Of a stretch of 64,000 bases of DNA, positions 51,894 to 60,229 are shown one piece after another. The DNA is taken from positions 1-64,000 of the forward strand of contig NZ_JAJNCT010000003.1 of the NCBI RefSeq assembly GCF_021026195.1, written 5' to 3'. The notes below the pieces were generated by a model. That model was given only the letters and a program-made list of their open reading frames with translations, was not told where the DNA came from and ran no database searches. A program made the translations under genes and the position numbers. This DNA is from Comamonas koreensis (lineage in GTDB: Bacteria; Pseudomonadota; Gammaproteobacteria; Burkholderiales; Burkholderiaceae_C). Numbering within the stretch: the stretch's first letter is position 1; each line of letters opens with the position of its first letter.

Positions 51894-51921
51894 TGGGGAC
51901 TTGGGCGCGAGGCCCAAGTTC

Positions 51922-52545
51922 TTACAGTTTGGGGATCTTGATGCGGCTGATCATCAGCGAGCCCGACACCGCAAACAGCAGCACCAGCGGGTGCAGGGTG
52001 AAGCCGCCAATCAGCAGCTTGCCAAACCACAGATCGGCCCGCACCGCATTCATCGCGGCGGCCAGTGCCAGCAGAGCAACCAGCACGATCGAGGTCGGGA
52101 TGGGGGTGCCTTCAAAGTATTTGACCTTGCCCGATGCGCCATCGGACAGCGACTCTGCAGTGACGTTGTAACGGGCCAGGCGCGAGACGCCGCAGGCCAC
52201 AAAGTAGCCCAGCACAATGCGGTCCCACATTCCCTGCATGCCGCAGGCATAGGCAATGATGGCGGGCGCTACACCGAAGGAGATCACATCGGCGAGCGAA
52301 TCGAGCTCGCGGCCCATGGCCGATGATTTTTGCCGCCAGCGTGCAATGCGGCCGTCAAAGATATCGAAGATCAGTGCTGCCAGCACCAGGGCGGCTGCAA
52401 AGTAGATATGCCGGCGGTCCGAGGTTTCCAGAAAGGTCATCGCCGAGAACAGCGCGCCGACGCCGCAGACGGCATTGCCCAGGGTGAACCAGTCTGCGAG
52501 GTGGAACTCGCGAATCATCGAAAAACGTTTGTGTGGACTATTCAT
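51922..52545 (-). CDS. pssA: CDP-alcohol phosphatidyltransferase, PssA type
   Basis: A 207-residue membrane enzyme. DIFDGRIARWRQKSSAMG followed by RELDSLAD is a complete CDP-alcohol phosphotransferase signature (D-x2-DG-x2-AR-x8-G-x3-D-x3-D). LADWFTLGNAVCGVGA, SRLARYN and FEGTPIPTS match type II phosphatidylserine synthases. It should attach a head group (serine or a relative) to CDP-diacylglycerol. It is somewhat shorter than many PssA proteins. The ATG at 52545 is the likely start, but with no clear ribosome site. It is divergent from the aminotransferase operon by 212 bases, which may mean a shared control region. Confidence 0.8.
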   Translation of the reverse strand: MNSPHKRFSMIREFHLADWFTLGNAVCGVGALFSAMTFLETSDRRHIYFAAALVLAALIFDIFDGRIARWRQKSSAMGRELDSLADVISFGVAPAIIAYACGMQGMWDRIVLGYFVACGVSRLARYNVTAESLSDGASGKVKYFEGTPIPTSIVLVALLALAAAMNAVRADLWFGKLLIGGFTLHPLVLLFAVSGSLMISRIKIPKL

Positions 52546-52757
52546 GGAAGATGGTGTCTGCGGCTCAAATGCACGGGCCGCCTCTGGGGGCGCCCTGGTG
52601 GCTGACCATGGTACACCCAGTATCCGCCAGCGCCAAACCGGGCGGCGGCCATGCTCCATCAAGCGGGCAAGATCTCCATCAATCCTACAAACAATGTAGG
52701 CGGAGCGACAACATTGCAGGGCCAGACTGGCGGCACTCAAAACTGGAGCCCTCCGCC

Positions 52758-54134
52758 GTGACTTTCAATACCGAACAACTGCTGGCTGACGAAGCCCAAT
52801 ACTGCTCTTTTGGCGATACCGTTCACTACGTCAATCCCCCCAAGATCTTCAGCGGCTGCGAGGGCAGCTACATGTATGACCAGGAAGGCACGCCGTATCT
52901 GGATCTGCAGATGTGGTACTCGGCCGTCAACTTTGGCTACAAGAACAAGCGCCTGGAAGACAAGATGATCGAGCAGCTGCGCGCGCTGCCCCAGGTCGCC
53001 AGCCAGTACCTGCACCCTACCAAGATCGAGCTGGCCAAGTTCATCGCGCAGGATGCCGAGAAGAAATGGGGCATGCCCGGCCGCGTGCACTTCAACGTGG
53101 GCGGCGCCCAGGCGATTGAAGACTCGCTCAAGGTGGTGCGCAATGCCACCCATGGCAAAAGCCTGATGTTTGCGTTTGAAGGTGGCTACCATGGCCGTAC
53201 CCTGGGTGCATCGAGCATCACCTCCAGCTACCGCTACCGCCGCCGCTTCGGCCACTTCAGCGACCGCGCACAGTTCATCCCTTTCCCTTATCCGTTCCGC
53301 CGCCCCAAGGGCATGACCTCGGAAGAGTATGCGGACTCCATCGTGCAGGAGTTTGCGCGCAAGTTCGAGAACGAATACCACGCCGTCTGGGACCCCAAGA
53401 CCCAGCAGTGCGAATATGCGGCTTTCTATATTGAGCCGATTCAGGGCACTGGCGGCTATGTGGTGCCACCGCCCAATTTCTTCCGTGGCCTGAAGAAGGT
53501 GCTCGACGACCATGGCGTGCTGATGGTGGTTGATGAAATCCAGATGGGCTTCTGGCGCACCGGCACCTTGTGGTCGGTGGAGAACTTTGGCGTCAAGCCC
53601 GATGTGCTGGTGTTTGCCAAGGCGCTGACCAATGGCCTGAACGCACTGTCTGGCCTGTGGGCCCGTGAAGAGCTGATCAACCCCACGGTGTTCCCACCGG
53701 GCTCGACCCACTCGACCTTTGCCTCCAACCCGCTGGGCACGGCCCTGGGCCTGGAAGTGATGAAGATGACCCACGAGATGGACTTTGGCCGCCAGGTGCG
53801 CGAATCGGGTGCCTATTTCCTCGACGGCCTGCAACAGCTGCAAAAGCGCCATCCGGAAATCGGCGATGTCGACGGCATGGGCCTGGCGCTGCGCGCCGAG
53901 ATCTGCACGGCCGATGGCTTTACCCCCAACAAGGCGCTGCTCGACAAGATGGTCGACCTGGGCCTGGAAGGCAAGCTGGAGTACCAGGGCCAAAAACGTG
54001 GCCTGGTGCTGGACGTGGGCGGCTACTACAAGAACGTGATCACCTTCGCGCCGTCGCTGATGATCAGCCGCAGCGAGATCGATGAAGCGCTGGTGCTGCT
54101 CGACCAGCTGATCACCCTGGCCAAGCGGTCCTGA
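52758..54134 (+). CDS. Class III (aspartate-family) PLP aminotransferase
   Basis: A 458-residue PLP-dependent aminotransferase. It has the acidic VVDEIQMGFWRTG, the PLP Lys at about residue 288 in VFAKALTNGLNALSG, and HSTFASNPLGTALGLEV. Substrates in this class are omega-amino acids, ornithine, diaminobutyrate or acetylornithine; the substrate here is unknown. I choose the GTG at 52758, which gives a TFNTEQLLADEA start and has GGAG 9 bases upstream; the in-frame sequence before it looks non-coding. It is the first gene of a three-gene operon, with the next start 2 bases after its stop. Confidence 0.83.
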   Translation: MTFNTEQLLADEAQYCSFGDTVHYVNPPKIFSGCEGSYMYDQEGTPYLDLQMWYSAVNFGYKNKRLEDKMIEQLRALPQVASQYLHPTKIELAKFIAQDAEKKWGMPGRVHFNVGGAQAIEDSLKVVRNATHGKSLMFAFEGGYHGRTLGASSITSSYRYRRRFGHFSDRAQFIPFPYPFRRPKGMTSEEYADSIVQEFARKFENEYHAVWDPKTQQCEYAAFYIEPIQGTGGYVVPPPNFFRGLKKVLDDHGVLMVVDEIQMGFWRTGTLWSVENFGVKPDVLVFAKALTNGLNALSGLWAREELINPTVFPPGSTHSTFASNPLGTALGLEVMKMTHEMDFGRQVRESGAYFLDGLQQLQKRHPEIGDVDGMGLALRAEICTADGFTPNKALLDKMVDLGLEGKLEYQGQKRGLVLDVGGYYKNVITFAPSLMISRSEIDEALVLLDQLITLAKRS

Positions 54135-54136
54135 GC

Positions 54137-55204
54137 TTGAGCGAGTCCTTGCGCCCTTCGCGCAACCAGTTGGAGCCCTCTGCGCTGATCCGGCAGTTTG
54201 CCGCGCATCCGCCCGAGGGCTTTGCGGTGTTCTCGGACCGGCCGTTCCCGGCCTTTCGCGCGCCTTTTGACCTGCTGACCACGGCCGACGAGGCCGTCAA
54301 GCGCTGGGTGCTGCAGCTGCCCGGCGGGGCTTGGCTGGCGCAGCGCTTGCGGCTGCGCACCGATTTTGTCGGCTCTACCTTGAGCGAGTACCTGGTGTTG
54401 CCCCCGGATGTGGAGATGGACAAGCTGGCCCGCCAGCTGTGCCGCTACGCCGGGCGCTGCATGCTGACCATCGTCAAGGACCTGCCGCAACATTCGCCGC
54501 TGCTGCCGCCGGCCGACAATGCCGATGCCCATCGCTTGGCCCAGGCACTGCAGCATGAGGGTTTCATCCTGGTCGAAGGCCAGGCGCTGGCCTATGTGGC
54601 TATCGATTTCGACAGCATCGACGACTACCTGGCGCAGCTGTCCAAAAACCGGCGCTCCGACCTGCGCCGCAAGCTCAAGAGCCGCAGCCAGCTGCAGATC
54701 CGGCGCATTCCCACCGGCCCGGCCTTTGCCGATGAGGCCCTGGTCAATGCCTACTATGCGCTGTTCGAGGCCGTGTATGCGCAAAGCGAGCTGCATTTTG
54801 ACAAACTCAGCCGCAGCTTTTTTGCCGCGGTGCTGCGCGATGCCAGCAACCAGGGCCTGGTGTTTGAATACCGCGATGCGCAGGATGGCGCCTTGCTGGG
54901 CTGGAACCTGTGCTTTGCGCATGATGGGCGCCTGGTCGACAAATACATCGGCCTGTCCTACCCGCGTGCGCGCCAGACCAACCTGTACTTCGTCAGTTGG
55001 ATCGTGAACCTGGAATATGCGCTGGAATGCGGGCTGTCACACTATGTCGCCGGCTGGACCGATCCCGAGGTCAAGGCGCAGCTGGGTGCCAGCTTTACCT
55101 TCACCCAGCATGCGGTCTACATCCGCAACCCGCTGCTGAGGGCCTTGGGGCGGCGGTTTTCCCGGCATTTTGAAAGTGACCGCGCATGGCAGGAACAGCG
55201 ATGA
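54137..55204 (+). CDS. GNAT-fold acyltransferase (FemAB/BioF2-like)
   Basis: A 355-residue protein. The C-terminal 190 residues resemble the GNAT/FemAB-like Acetyltransf_6 domain: SKNRRSDLRRKLKSRS, then GLVFEYRDAQDGALLGWNLCF and a KYIGLSYPRARQTNLYF strand-loop where acyl or aminoacyl donors bind in this family. The N-terminal 130 residues are of unknown fold. It likely adds an acyl group to an amine. No ATG lies near the beginning, and a TTG at 54137, 2 bases after the aminotransferase stop, is the natural start. Its stop overlaps the next ATG (ATGA). Confidence 0.7.
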   Translation: MSESLRPSRNQLEPSALIRQFAAHPPEGFAVFSDRPFPAFRAPFDLLTTADEAVKRWVLQLPGGAWLAQRLRLRTDFVGSTLSEYLVLPPDVEMDKLARQLCRYAGRCMLTIVKDLPQHSPLLPPADNADAHRLAQALQHEGFILVEGQALAYVAIDFDSIDDYLAQLSKNRRSDLRRKLKSRSQLQIRRIPTGPAFADEALVNAYYALFEAVYAQSELHFDKLSRSFFAAVLRDASNQGLVFEYRDAQDGALLGWNLCFAHDGRLVDKYIGLSYPRARQTNLYFVSWIVNLEYALECGLSHYVAGWTDPEVKAQLGASFTFTQHAVYIRNPLLRALGRRFSRHFESDRAWQEQR

Positions 55205-56115
55205 CCCCCTTGGTGCTGGATGTCGATGGCTCCGTCGGCCCCCTGGCCGGGGAGCTGCGCCTGTCGCTGGGCGACTGGCAGGAGGCGATCCGTTTTGGCG
55301 CCTCGCTGGGCCGCTACCAGCAGTTCCGCCGCCATGTGCAGGCCCTGCTGCCACAGCAGCATGGCACGGCCTGGATGGGCAGTGGCGACTTTCACCACCT
55401 GTCCTGGCTGCTGATCGAGCACTGCATTGCGCGCCAGGGCTGCACAGCGGCGCGCCCGTTGCGGGTGGTGGTGCTGGACAACCACCCGGACAATATGCGC
55501 TTTCCCTGGGGCGTGCATTGCGGCTCCTGGGTGCGGCGCATTGCCATGCACCCTGCCGTATCGCATGTACATGTGGCCGGCATCACCTCGCCCGATATTG
55601 GCGCCGGCCATGCCTGGGAGAACTACCTGGGCCCGCTGCGTGCCGGCAAGCTCAGCTACTGGAGCTGCGGCGTGGACACCGGCTGGGCGCGGCGCCTGGG
55701 TCTGTCTGCCGCCTTTCGCGCCTTCCCCAGCCTCGATGCCTTGACCGATGCCTTGACCGCTACCCTGGCCCGCGAGCGCCAAAGCAGCTACCTCAGCATC
55801 GACAAGGACGTGTTTGCCGCCGACGTGGTCACCACGAACTGGGACCAGGGCCAGATGCGTGAGGCGCAGGCGATGGGCATCATCGCGGCCTTGGGGGGCC
55901 AGCTGGTGGGCAGCGACATCACCGGCGATGTCTCATCCTGGCAATACAGCACCTGGTGGAAGCGCTGGCTCAGTGCCGGTGATGGCCAGGACACTGTTAT
56001 CAACGTACAGGCGCTGGCGCAGGCCCAGGCGGGGCAGCATGCGCTCAACCAGCGGTTGATGGCAGCGCTTGCTGCGGCCACCCTTATTCCAAAGGCATCC
56101 GCTGTGCGGCCCTGA
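55201..56115 (+). CDS. Arginase/ureohydrolase-fold protein
   Basis: A 304-residue protein with arginase-type metal ligands in the right order: SGDFHHLS (about 61-68, giving a His), LDNHPDN (about 92-98, D-x-H-x-D) and SIDKDVF (about 199-205, D-x-D). These match the H, DxHxD and DxD sets of Mn-dependent ureohydrolases, also seen in UPF0489-type proteins. Outside these motifs similarity to true arginase or agmatinase looks weak, so the substrate may be different. The ATG overlaps the preceding stop, tying it to the aminotransferase and acyltransferase. It may hydrolyse an amidine, amide or similar C-N bond in their pathway. Confidence 0.7.
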   Translation: MTPLVLDVDGSVGPLAGELRLSLGDWQEAIRFGASLGRYQQFRRHVQALLPQQHGTAWMGSGDFHHLSWLLIEHCIARQGCTAARPLRVVVLDNHPDNMRFPWGVHCGSWVRRIAMHPAVSHVHVAGITSPDIGAGHAWENYLGPLRAGKLSYWSCGVDTGWARRLGLSAAFRAFPSLDALTDALTATLARERQSSYLSIDKDVFAADVVTTNWDQGQMREAQAMGIIAALGGQLVGSDITGDVSSWQYSTWWKRWLSAGDGQDTVINVQALAQAQAGQHALNQRLMAALAAATLIPKASAVRP

Positions 56116-56167
56116 TTCCGTCGTTGCGGGCTTTGCACACGGACTTGCATTGGAGCCGCGCGGTCCG

Positions 56168-56560
56168 TCAAGCGTGTTCGGCTTTGCGATGGTCCTGCGC
56201 TTCGCTCATCGCCAGGCAGGCGATACCCGCGAGGATAAACAGGCATCCGGCTATCTGGGGGGCGCCCACGTTCTCTTGAAACAGGTAGTGCGAGACCACA
56301 AGGGCCGAGATGATTTCCAGGTGGGAGGCCGCAAAGGCCGGCCCGATCGGGGCGCGCCTGAGCAAATGCATCCAGGTAAAAAATGCGCCGATGTAACCGG
56401 CCAGGGCGCCATAGATCCAGGGGTCAGAAAAAACCCGCCACAACCAAGCTGGGCTGAGCTCAAGGGGCAGTGCGGCATTGCCAGCCATCTTGAAGCTCAA
56501 TTGGGCCAGAGTGTCAAAGGCCATCAGCACCAAAAAACCGATGAGGTAAAAACGCTTCAC
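56168..56560 (-). CDS. Half-size EamA/SMR-like membrane protein (second of pair)
   Basis: A 130-residue protein with four hydrophobic helices, the size of SMR or ArnE/ArnF half-transporters. It begins with a GTG at 56560, preceded by GAGGG and 4 bases after the stop of its partner. The first helix reads FYLIGFLVLMAFDTLAQLSFK. A later helix is IGPAFAASHLEIISALVVSHYLF, typical of EamA repeats. It ends in a charged tail. With the next gene it should form a heterodimer that moves a small or lipid-linked product across the inner membrane. It is the last gene of the leftward operon. Confidence 0.78.
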   Translation of the reverse strand: MKRFYLIGFLVLMAFDTLAQLSFKMAGNAALPLELSPAWLWRVFSDPWIYGALAGYIGAFFTWMHLLRRAPIGPAFAASHLEIISALVVSHYLFQENVGAPQIAGCLFILAGIACLAMSEAQDHRKAEHA

Positions 56561-56564
56561 GAAA

Positions 56565-56939
56565 CTACCCTCTGAGGCCGACCACGGCAACGCCAATGGA
56601 CACCAGCACAATGCCTGCAACGCGCAAGGGGGCGAGCTTCTCTTGGAAAAACAGGCGGCCCGCCAGCATGATGACCACAATATTGATGCTGCCTAGCAGC
56701 ACACCATCAGACAGCGGAACCAGCGACAGAAACGCGAGCCAGGCTACAAACTCGATCACATAACATGCCACACCGACCCAGATCCAAGGACGAGCCAGCA
56801 TAAAGCGCCAGTGGGCGAAGCCGGTAGTGGTGCTGGGTGTCTGGCTTGCTGCGGCTTTGAAGGCCAGTTGCCCTCCGGTGTCGACCAGTGCATTCAGCAG
56901 CCATAGTCCGATGACCAGGGATGTCATTTCACTGCCCAT
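56565..56939 (-). CDS. Half-size EamA/SMR-like membrane protein (first of pair)
   Basis: A 124-residue four-helix membrane protein of the EamA/SMR kind, with NALVDTGGQLAFKAAA in helix 1 and LSDGVLLGSINIVVIMLAGRLFFQE in helices 3-4. The start may be the ATG at 56939, inside the upstream hydrolase gene, or the one at 56927. Tandem half-size proteins of this type work as pairs, for example the ArnE/ArnF lipid flippase or EbrAB-type pumps, so the two proteins here most likely assemble together. Confidence 0.78.
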   Translation of the reverse strand: MGSEMTSLVIGLWLLNALVDTGGQLAFKAAASQTPSTTTGFAHWRFMLARPWIWVGVACYVIEFVAWLAFLSLVPLSDGVLLGSINIVVIMLAGRLFFQEKLAPLRVAGIVLVSIGVAVVGLRG

Positions 56940-57864
56940 GCGTTACTTTCGAGACCGGTATGCCGCCGATGCGGGCCACAAAGTCATGCACCTTGGCGAT
57001 CACGGTACGGCGCTCGCGATCGATGGTGATCATGTGGTAGCAGTTGTCGAGCAGCACGACCTCGACCTTGGCATGGAGCGCGCCGGTGGCGATGTCCTCG
57101 GCATTGGAGCGGTGGGAGATGTCGTCTTCCTTCGCATGGATGGCCAGGCAGGGCGCGCGCAAATCTCGCAGATGGCTGCGGACATGGGCGGAGAGCCGGC
57201 GCAGCTCGATGATGGACCACCAGGGGTTGCCGGGCAGGCCGGCTGCTGCGCTGTCGCCACTGTGCATTTGCGCGACGACCCTTGCGCGCAAGGCCTCATC
57301 CTTGATGCCATAAGGCGGTGCTTCCATGAACACCCTGTGCCGGCCGATGCCCAGCAGGCGAAACAGCGGCAGCAAAAAGGCCAGCTTGGTGTAGCTGGGA
57401 ATGCTCCAGCCGTCATAGCGGAAGGTGGTGGACAGGGCAGCCACCCCCGCCACCTGGCGCGGGTGCGAGGTGGCCACCGCCAGCGACAGCAAGGCGCCCA
57501 TCGACAGACCACCGACCACCACGCGGTCCACATGGGGTGCAAAGCGCAGCAACGCCGATTGCACGCTGGCGAGCCAGTCGGTCCAGCGTGTCTGCACCAG
57601 GTCCTGCATGCTGCCGCAATGGCCGGCCAACTGCACGGCATAGACGGTAAAGCCTTCGCGGTTGAGGCCTTTGGCCAGCAAGCGCATTTCGGCCGGGGTG
57701 CCGGTCAGGCCGTGCACCAGCAGCACGCCGGTGCGTGCTGCAGCGCCGAAGCCGGGCATGACGAATTCGTGGGGCGTCAGGCACAAGGTCTGCAAGGCCG
57801 CTTCCGCCGCTCTTTCTTGCGGTTGGCCGGCCAGGTGCCTTCCGAGTGCGTCATTGGCGTTCAT
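56929..57864 (-). CDS. Alpha/beta hydrolase (carboxylesterase/thioesterase type)
   Basis: A 311-residue alpha/beta hydrolase. The oxyanion region is VLLVHGLTGTPAEM, the nucleophile elbow VVGGLSMGALLSL with catalytic Ser, the acidic residue in HAKEDDISH and the His in DNCYHMITIDRE, as in Est30-type carboxylesterases. It hydrolyses an ester or thioester of unknown identity. A strong AGGAGGT box precedes the ATG at 57864, which overlaps the stop of the phosphatase gene (ATGA). It thus belongs to the same operon as the exporter. Confidence 0.85.
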   Translation of the reverse strand: MNANDALGRHLAGQPQERAAEAALQTLCLTPHEFVMPGFGAAARTGVLLVHGLTGTPAEMRLLAKGLNREGFTVYAVQLAGHCGSMQDLVQTRWTDWLASVQSALLRFAPHVDRVVVGGLSMGALLSLAVATSHPRQVAGVAALSTTFRYDGWSIPSYTKLAFLLPLFRLLGIGRHRVFMEAPPYGIKDEALRARVVAQMHSGDSAAAGLPGNPWWSIIELRRLSAHVRSHLRDLRAPCLAIHAKEDDISHRSNAEDIATGALHAKVEVVLLDNCYHMITIDRERRTVIAKVHDFVARIGGIPVSKVTHGQ

Positions 57865-58571
57865 GCCAATACCTCCTGCTGCTGCATGAACTGCAGCAGC
57901 CACGGTGTCGCGTCGCTGAAGCTGACAAAGGGCGCATGGGCAATGCCATGCCGCACGCAGTGGTCGATCAACCGGTACTTGGCAAGCACATAGTCGGCCT
58001 CGTGCGAGACGCAGAAATCGGAGGTGCTGTCGCCCACATACAGGACCCGGCTGGCCATGGCTTGCTGCGTCGCCAGGCGCTCGCACTTGCAGTTGCCGCT
58101 GGCGCGCTTGCAGCGCTGGCTGGCCCAGGGGGATTCCAGTGCCCAGCGGCGGGTATCGTGCTGCACCAGGCGGTTGGCAATCACCTCCAGGTGGCCCAGG
58201 CCGTGGCGTGCCAGCACGCGCTGGATCGCGTAGTCGATGCCGTCGCTGACCACCTGCACCCGTAGGCCCAGCGCCTGCGCCGCCTGCACAAAGCCGGGAA
58301 AGCCGGGGTCGATGGCGATGCCGTCGAGGTGGGCGTCCAGCGCCTGCTGGTCCATGTCCAGCAGTGCAACCTGGCCTTGCATGCAGGCGCGCGAGCCGAT
58401 GTCGCCGCGCTCCCAGGCGTCCTCCAAGGCCGTCCAGCCAGGCAGGCCAAAGCGCTGCAGCAGGCTGTCGGTGACATCGACCAGGCTGACCGTGCCGTCA
58501 AAGTCGGACTGGATCATCCAGCCAGTGGTGTTGGGGCAGGCAGGCGCCTGCGCAAGCATGTATTTATTCAT
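57861..58571 (-). CDS. MtnX-like HAD-IB phosphatase
   Basis: A 236-residue HAD subfamily IB phosphatase. Motif I is QSDFDGTVS, motif II Ser is in QVVSDGID, and motif IV is YVGDSTSDFCVS. A Cys-rich loop, CKRASGNCKCE (about residues 155-165), resembles the loop of MtnX (2-hydroxy-3-keto-5-methylthiopentenyl-1-phosphate phosphatase). No methionine-salvage partner is nearby, so a different phosphomonoester is likely. Its start lies 8 bases inside the end of the HlyD-type gene and its stop overlaps the hydrolase start, so it is translated together with the export genes. Confidence 0.83.
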   Translation of the reverse strand: MNKYMLAQAPACPNTTGWMIQSDFDGTVSLVDVTDSLLQRFGLPGWTALEDAWERGDIGSRACMQGQVALLDMDQQALDAHLDGIAIDPGFPGFVQAAQALGLRVQVVSDGIDYAIQRVLARHGLGHLEVIANRLVQHDTRRWALESPWASQRCKRASGNCKCERLATQQAMASRVLYVGDSTSDFCVSHEADYVLAKYRLIDHCVRHGIAHAPFVSFSDATPWLLQFMQQQEVLA

Positions 58572-59493
58572 GGAAGCTCACTCTCACGTTTTGGCCCACG
58601 CGCACATGGCCAGGTGCGGTCTCGAACTCGAGCACGCACTCGACCACGCGCAAGGGGCCGCGCTGGGCGTCGTCCTGCAGGGTTGAAGGCCCGTACATGG
58701 GGTTGATGCGCAGCACCCGGGCCTCGGGCAGCGGGGTGCTGCTGTCGTTGTCCAGCACGACGCTGGCGCGCATGCCCTTCTGTACCGTGCCGGCAAAGCT
58801 CTCGTTGAGCTCGGCGCGGATGCGCAGCGGGCGCAGCGGCAGCAGGCGCACGGCCGCCTGGCTGGTGTGCACCTGGCTGCCGGTCTGGGCGCGCAGATGC
58901 ACTACGGTGGCGGCCTCCGGTGCATGCAAGGCATACAGGCGCTGGCGCTCGCGCAGCTGCTGGGTCTTGCTCTGGGCCAGTTTCACTTCGGCCTGGGCCA
59001 CCTCGGCCTCGGATTGCGCATTGCGCAGCGCGGCCTGGGCGTTGTCCACCTCCTGCAGGTCGGCGGCGCCATCGCGGGCGGCGGCCTGCAGGCGCTTGAG
59101 CTGGGCCTGCAACAGCGGCAGCTTGGTGGTCAGGGCCTTGTGCCTGGCTTGGGCGAGTTGGTAGGAGGACTGGGCCACGGCCAGCTCGGCACGCAGGTCT
59201 TCGTCATGGATCTTGAGCAGCAGCTGGCCGGCCTGCACCTGCTGGCCTTCGCGCACGACGATCTGCTGCACCGTGCCATCGATGGCGCTGGCCAGATCCA
59301 GCAGGCCGCCGTCGACCTCGATCTTGCCCCGGGCCACAGCCACTGGGCTTTGGTGCTGCTGGCTGGCGCTGGCAGTGGGTGGGCTGTCAGCCGCCGGTGT
59401 GCAGCCTGCCAGCCCGCCCAGCGCCAAGCAAAGCAGGCCCAGCACCTGCCAGGGATGCGGCATGGGCAAAGGGGTGGCGTGGATCTTGGTCAA
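58564..59493 (-). CDS. Periplasmic adaptor lipoprotein, HlyD/DevB type
   Basis: A 309-residue membrane-fusion protein. A lipoprotein signal ends LGLLCLALGGLAGC, with the lipidated Cys near residue 31. Next come a biotinyl-lipoyl half (AIDGTVQQIVVREGQQVQAGQLL), a long coiled coil (about 105-205) and beta-barrel strands. It bridges the inner-membrane pump and the outer-membrane channel. I use a TTG start at 59493 because GGAG lies 8 bases upstream and it overlaps the ATPase stop; an ATG at 59463 would also leave a full signal. DevB-type proteins work with DevA and DevC, whose likely counterparts are the next genes upstream. Confidence 0.85.
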   Translation of the reverse strand: MTKIHATPLPMPHPWQVLGLLCLALGGLAGCTPAADSPPTASASQQHQSPVAVARGKIEVDGGLLDLASAIDGTVQQIVVREGQQVQAGQLLLKIHDEDLRAELAVAQSSYQLAQARHKALTTKLPLLQAQLKRLQAAARDGAADLQEVDNAQAALRNAQSEAEVAQAEVKLAQSKTQQLRERQRLYALHAPEAATVVHLRAQTGSQVHTSQAAVRLLPLRPLRIRAELNESFAGTVQKGMRASVVLDNDSSTPLPEARVLRINPMYGPSTLQDDAQRGPLRVVECVLEFETAPGHVRVGQNVRVSFHE

Positions 59494-60218
59494 GTTGGGT
59501 TCTCCATCATGGTGTTTTGGCGCCGGTCGCTGTACACGGCACCGTCTTCCATACTCAGTACACGGTCGGCATGCCCCACCAGGCGCGGGTCGTGGCTGAC
59601 GCAGAGCACCGTGGTGCCATGGCTGCGTGCGACGCGGTGGAGGATGTCGATCACGCGCTGTCCGCTTTCGGCATCCAGCGCGCTGGTGGGCTCGTCGGCA
59701 AACAGCAGCTGGGGCGCCTTGGCCAGCGCCCGGGCAATGGCCACGCGCTGCTTTTCGCCGCCCGACAGCTCGGCAGGCCGCATATGCGCGCGGTGGGACA
59801 GGCCGACCTCTTCGAGCGCGTCCTGCGCCCGTTTCAAGGTGTTGGCGCGCCGTATGCCCAGGTAGCCCAGCGGCAACTGCACCTGCTCCAGCGCCGTCAG
59901 CGCCGGGAACAGGTTGAAGCCCTGGAACACAAAGCCGGTGTGCAGCAGCCGGAAGCGCTCCATCTCGCGGGTGGGCATCGTCGTCAGGTTCTGGCCCAGC
60001 GCTATCGTCTGGCCGTCATCGGGGGTGAGCAGGCCCGACATCAGCGACAGCAAGGTGCTTTTGCCGCAGCCCGAAGGGCCGGAAATGAGGGTCAGCTCGC
60101 CGGCGTACAAATCTACCGACAGGTCCTGCAGCACATGGATGCGGATGGAGCCCGAGACATAGGTCTTGCGCAATCCGACGGCCTGCAGGCTGGGTGAGGG
60201 GGGCATGTTGTTGGGCAT
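59490..60218 (-). CDS. ABC transporter ATPase, DevA/LolD type
   Basis: A 242-residue ATPase of the MacB/LolD/DevA group. Walker A is GPSGCGKST, the Q-loop FVFQGFNLFPALTALEQV, the signature LSGGEKQRVAIARAL and Walker B LLFADEPTSALD. It powers the FtsX-type permease encoded 11 bases upstream in the same operon. A separate rather than fused ATPase points to the DevBCA arrangement more than to MacB. Confidence 0.92.
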   Translation of the reverse strand: MPNNMPPSPSLQAVGLRKTYVSGSIRIHVLQDLSVDLYAGELTLISGPSGCGKSTLLSLMSGLLTPDDGQTIALGQNLTTMPTREMERFRLLHTGFVFQGFNLFPALTALEQVQLPLGYLGIRRANTLKRAQDALEEVGLSHRAHMRPAELSGGEKQRVAIARALAKAPQLLFADEPTSALDAESGQRVIDILHRVARSHGTTVLCVSHDPRLVGHADRVLSMEDGAVYSDRRQNTMMENPT

Positions 60219-60229
60219 GGTGGTGTCCT

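Noticed and set aside
51899-51919. Stem-loop between the NUDIX-MBL gene and pssA as a terminator
   Set aside because: ACTTGGGC and GCCCAAGT pair well, but no T run follows on either strand, so it may only be a structural hairpin.
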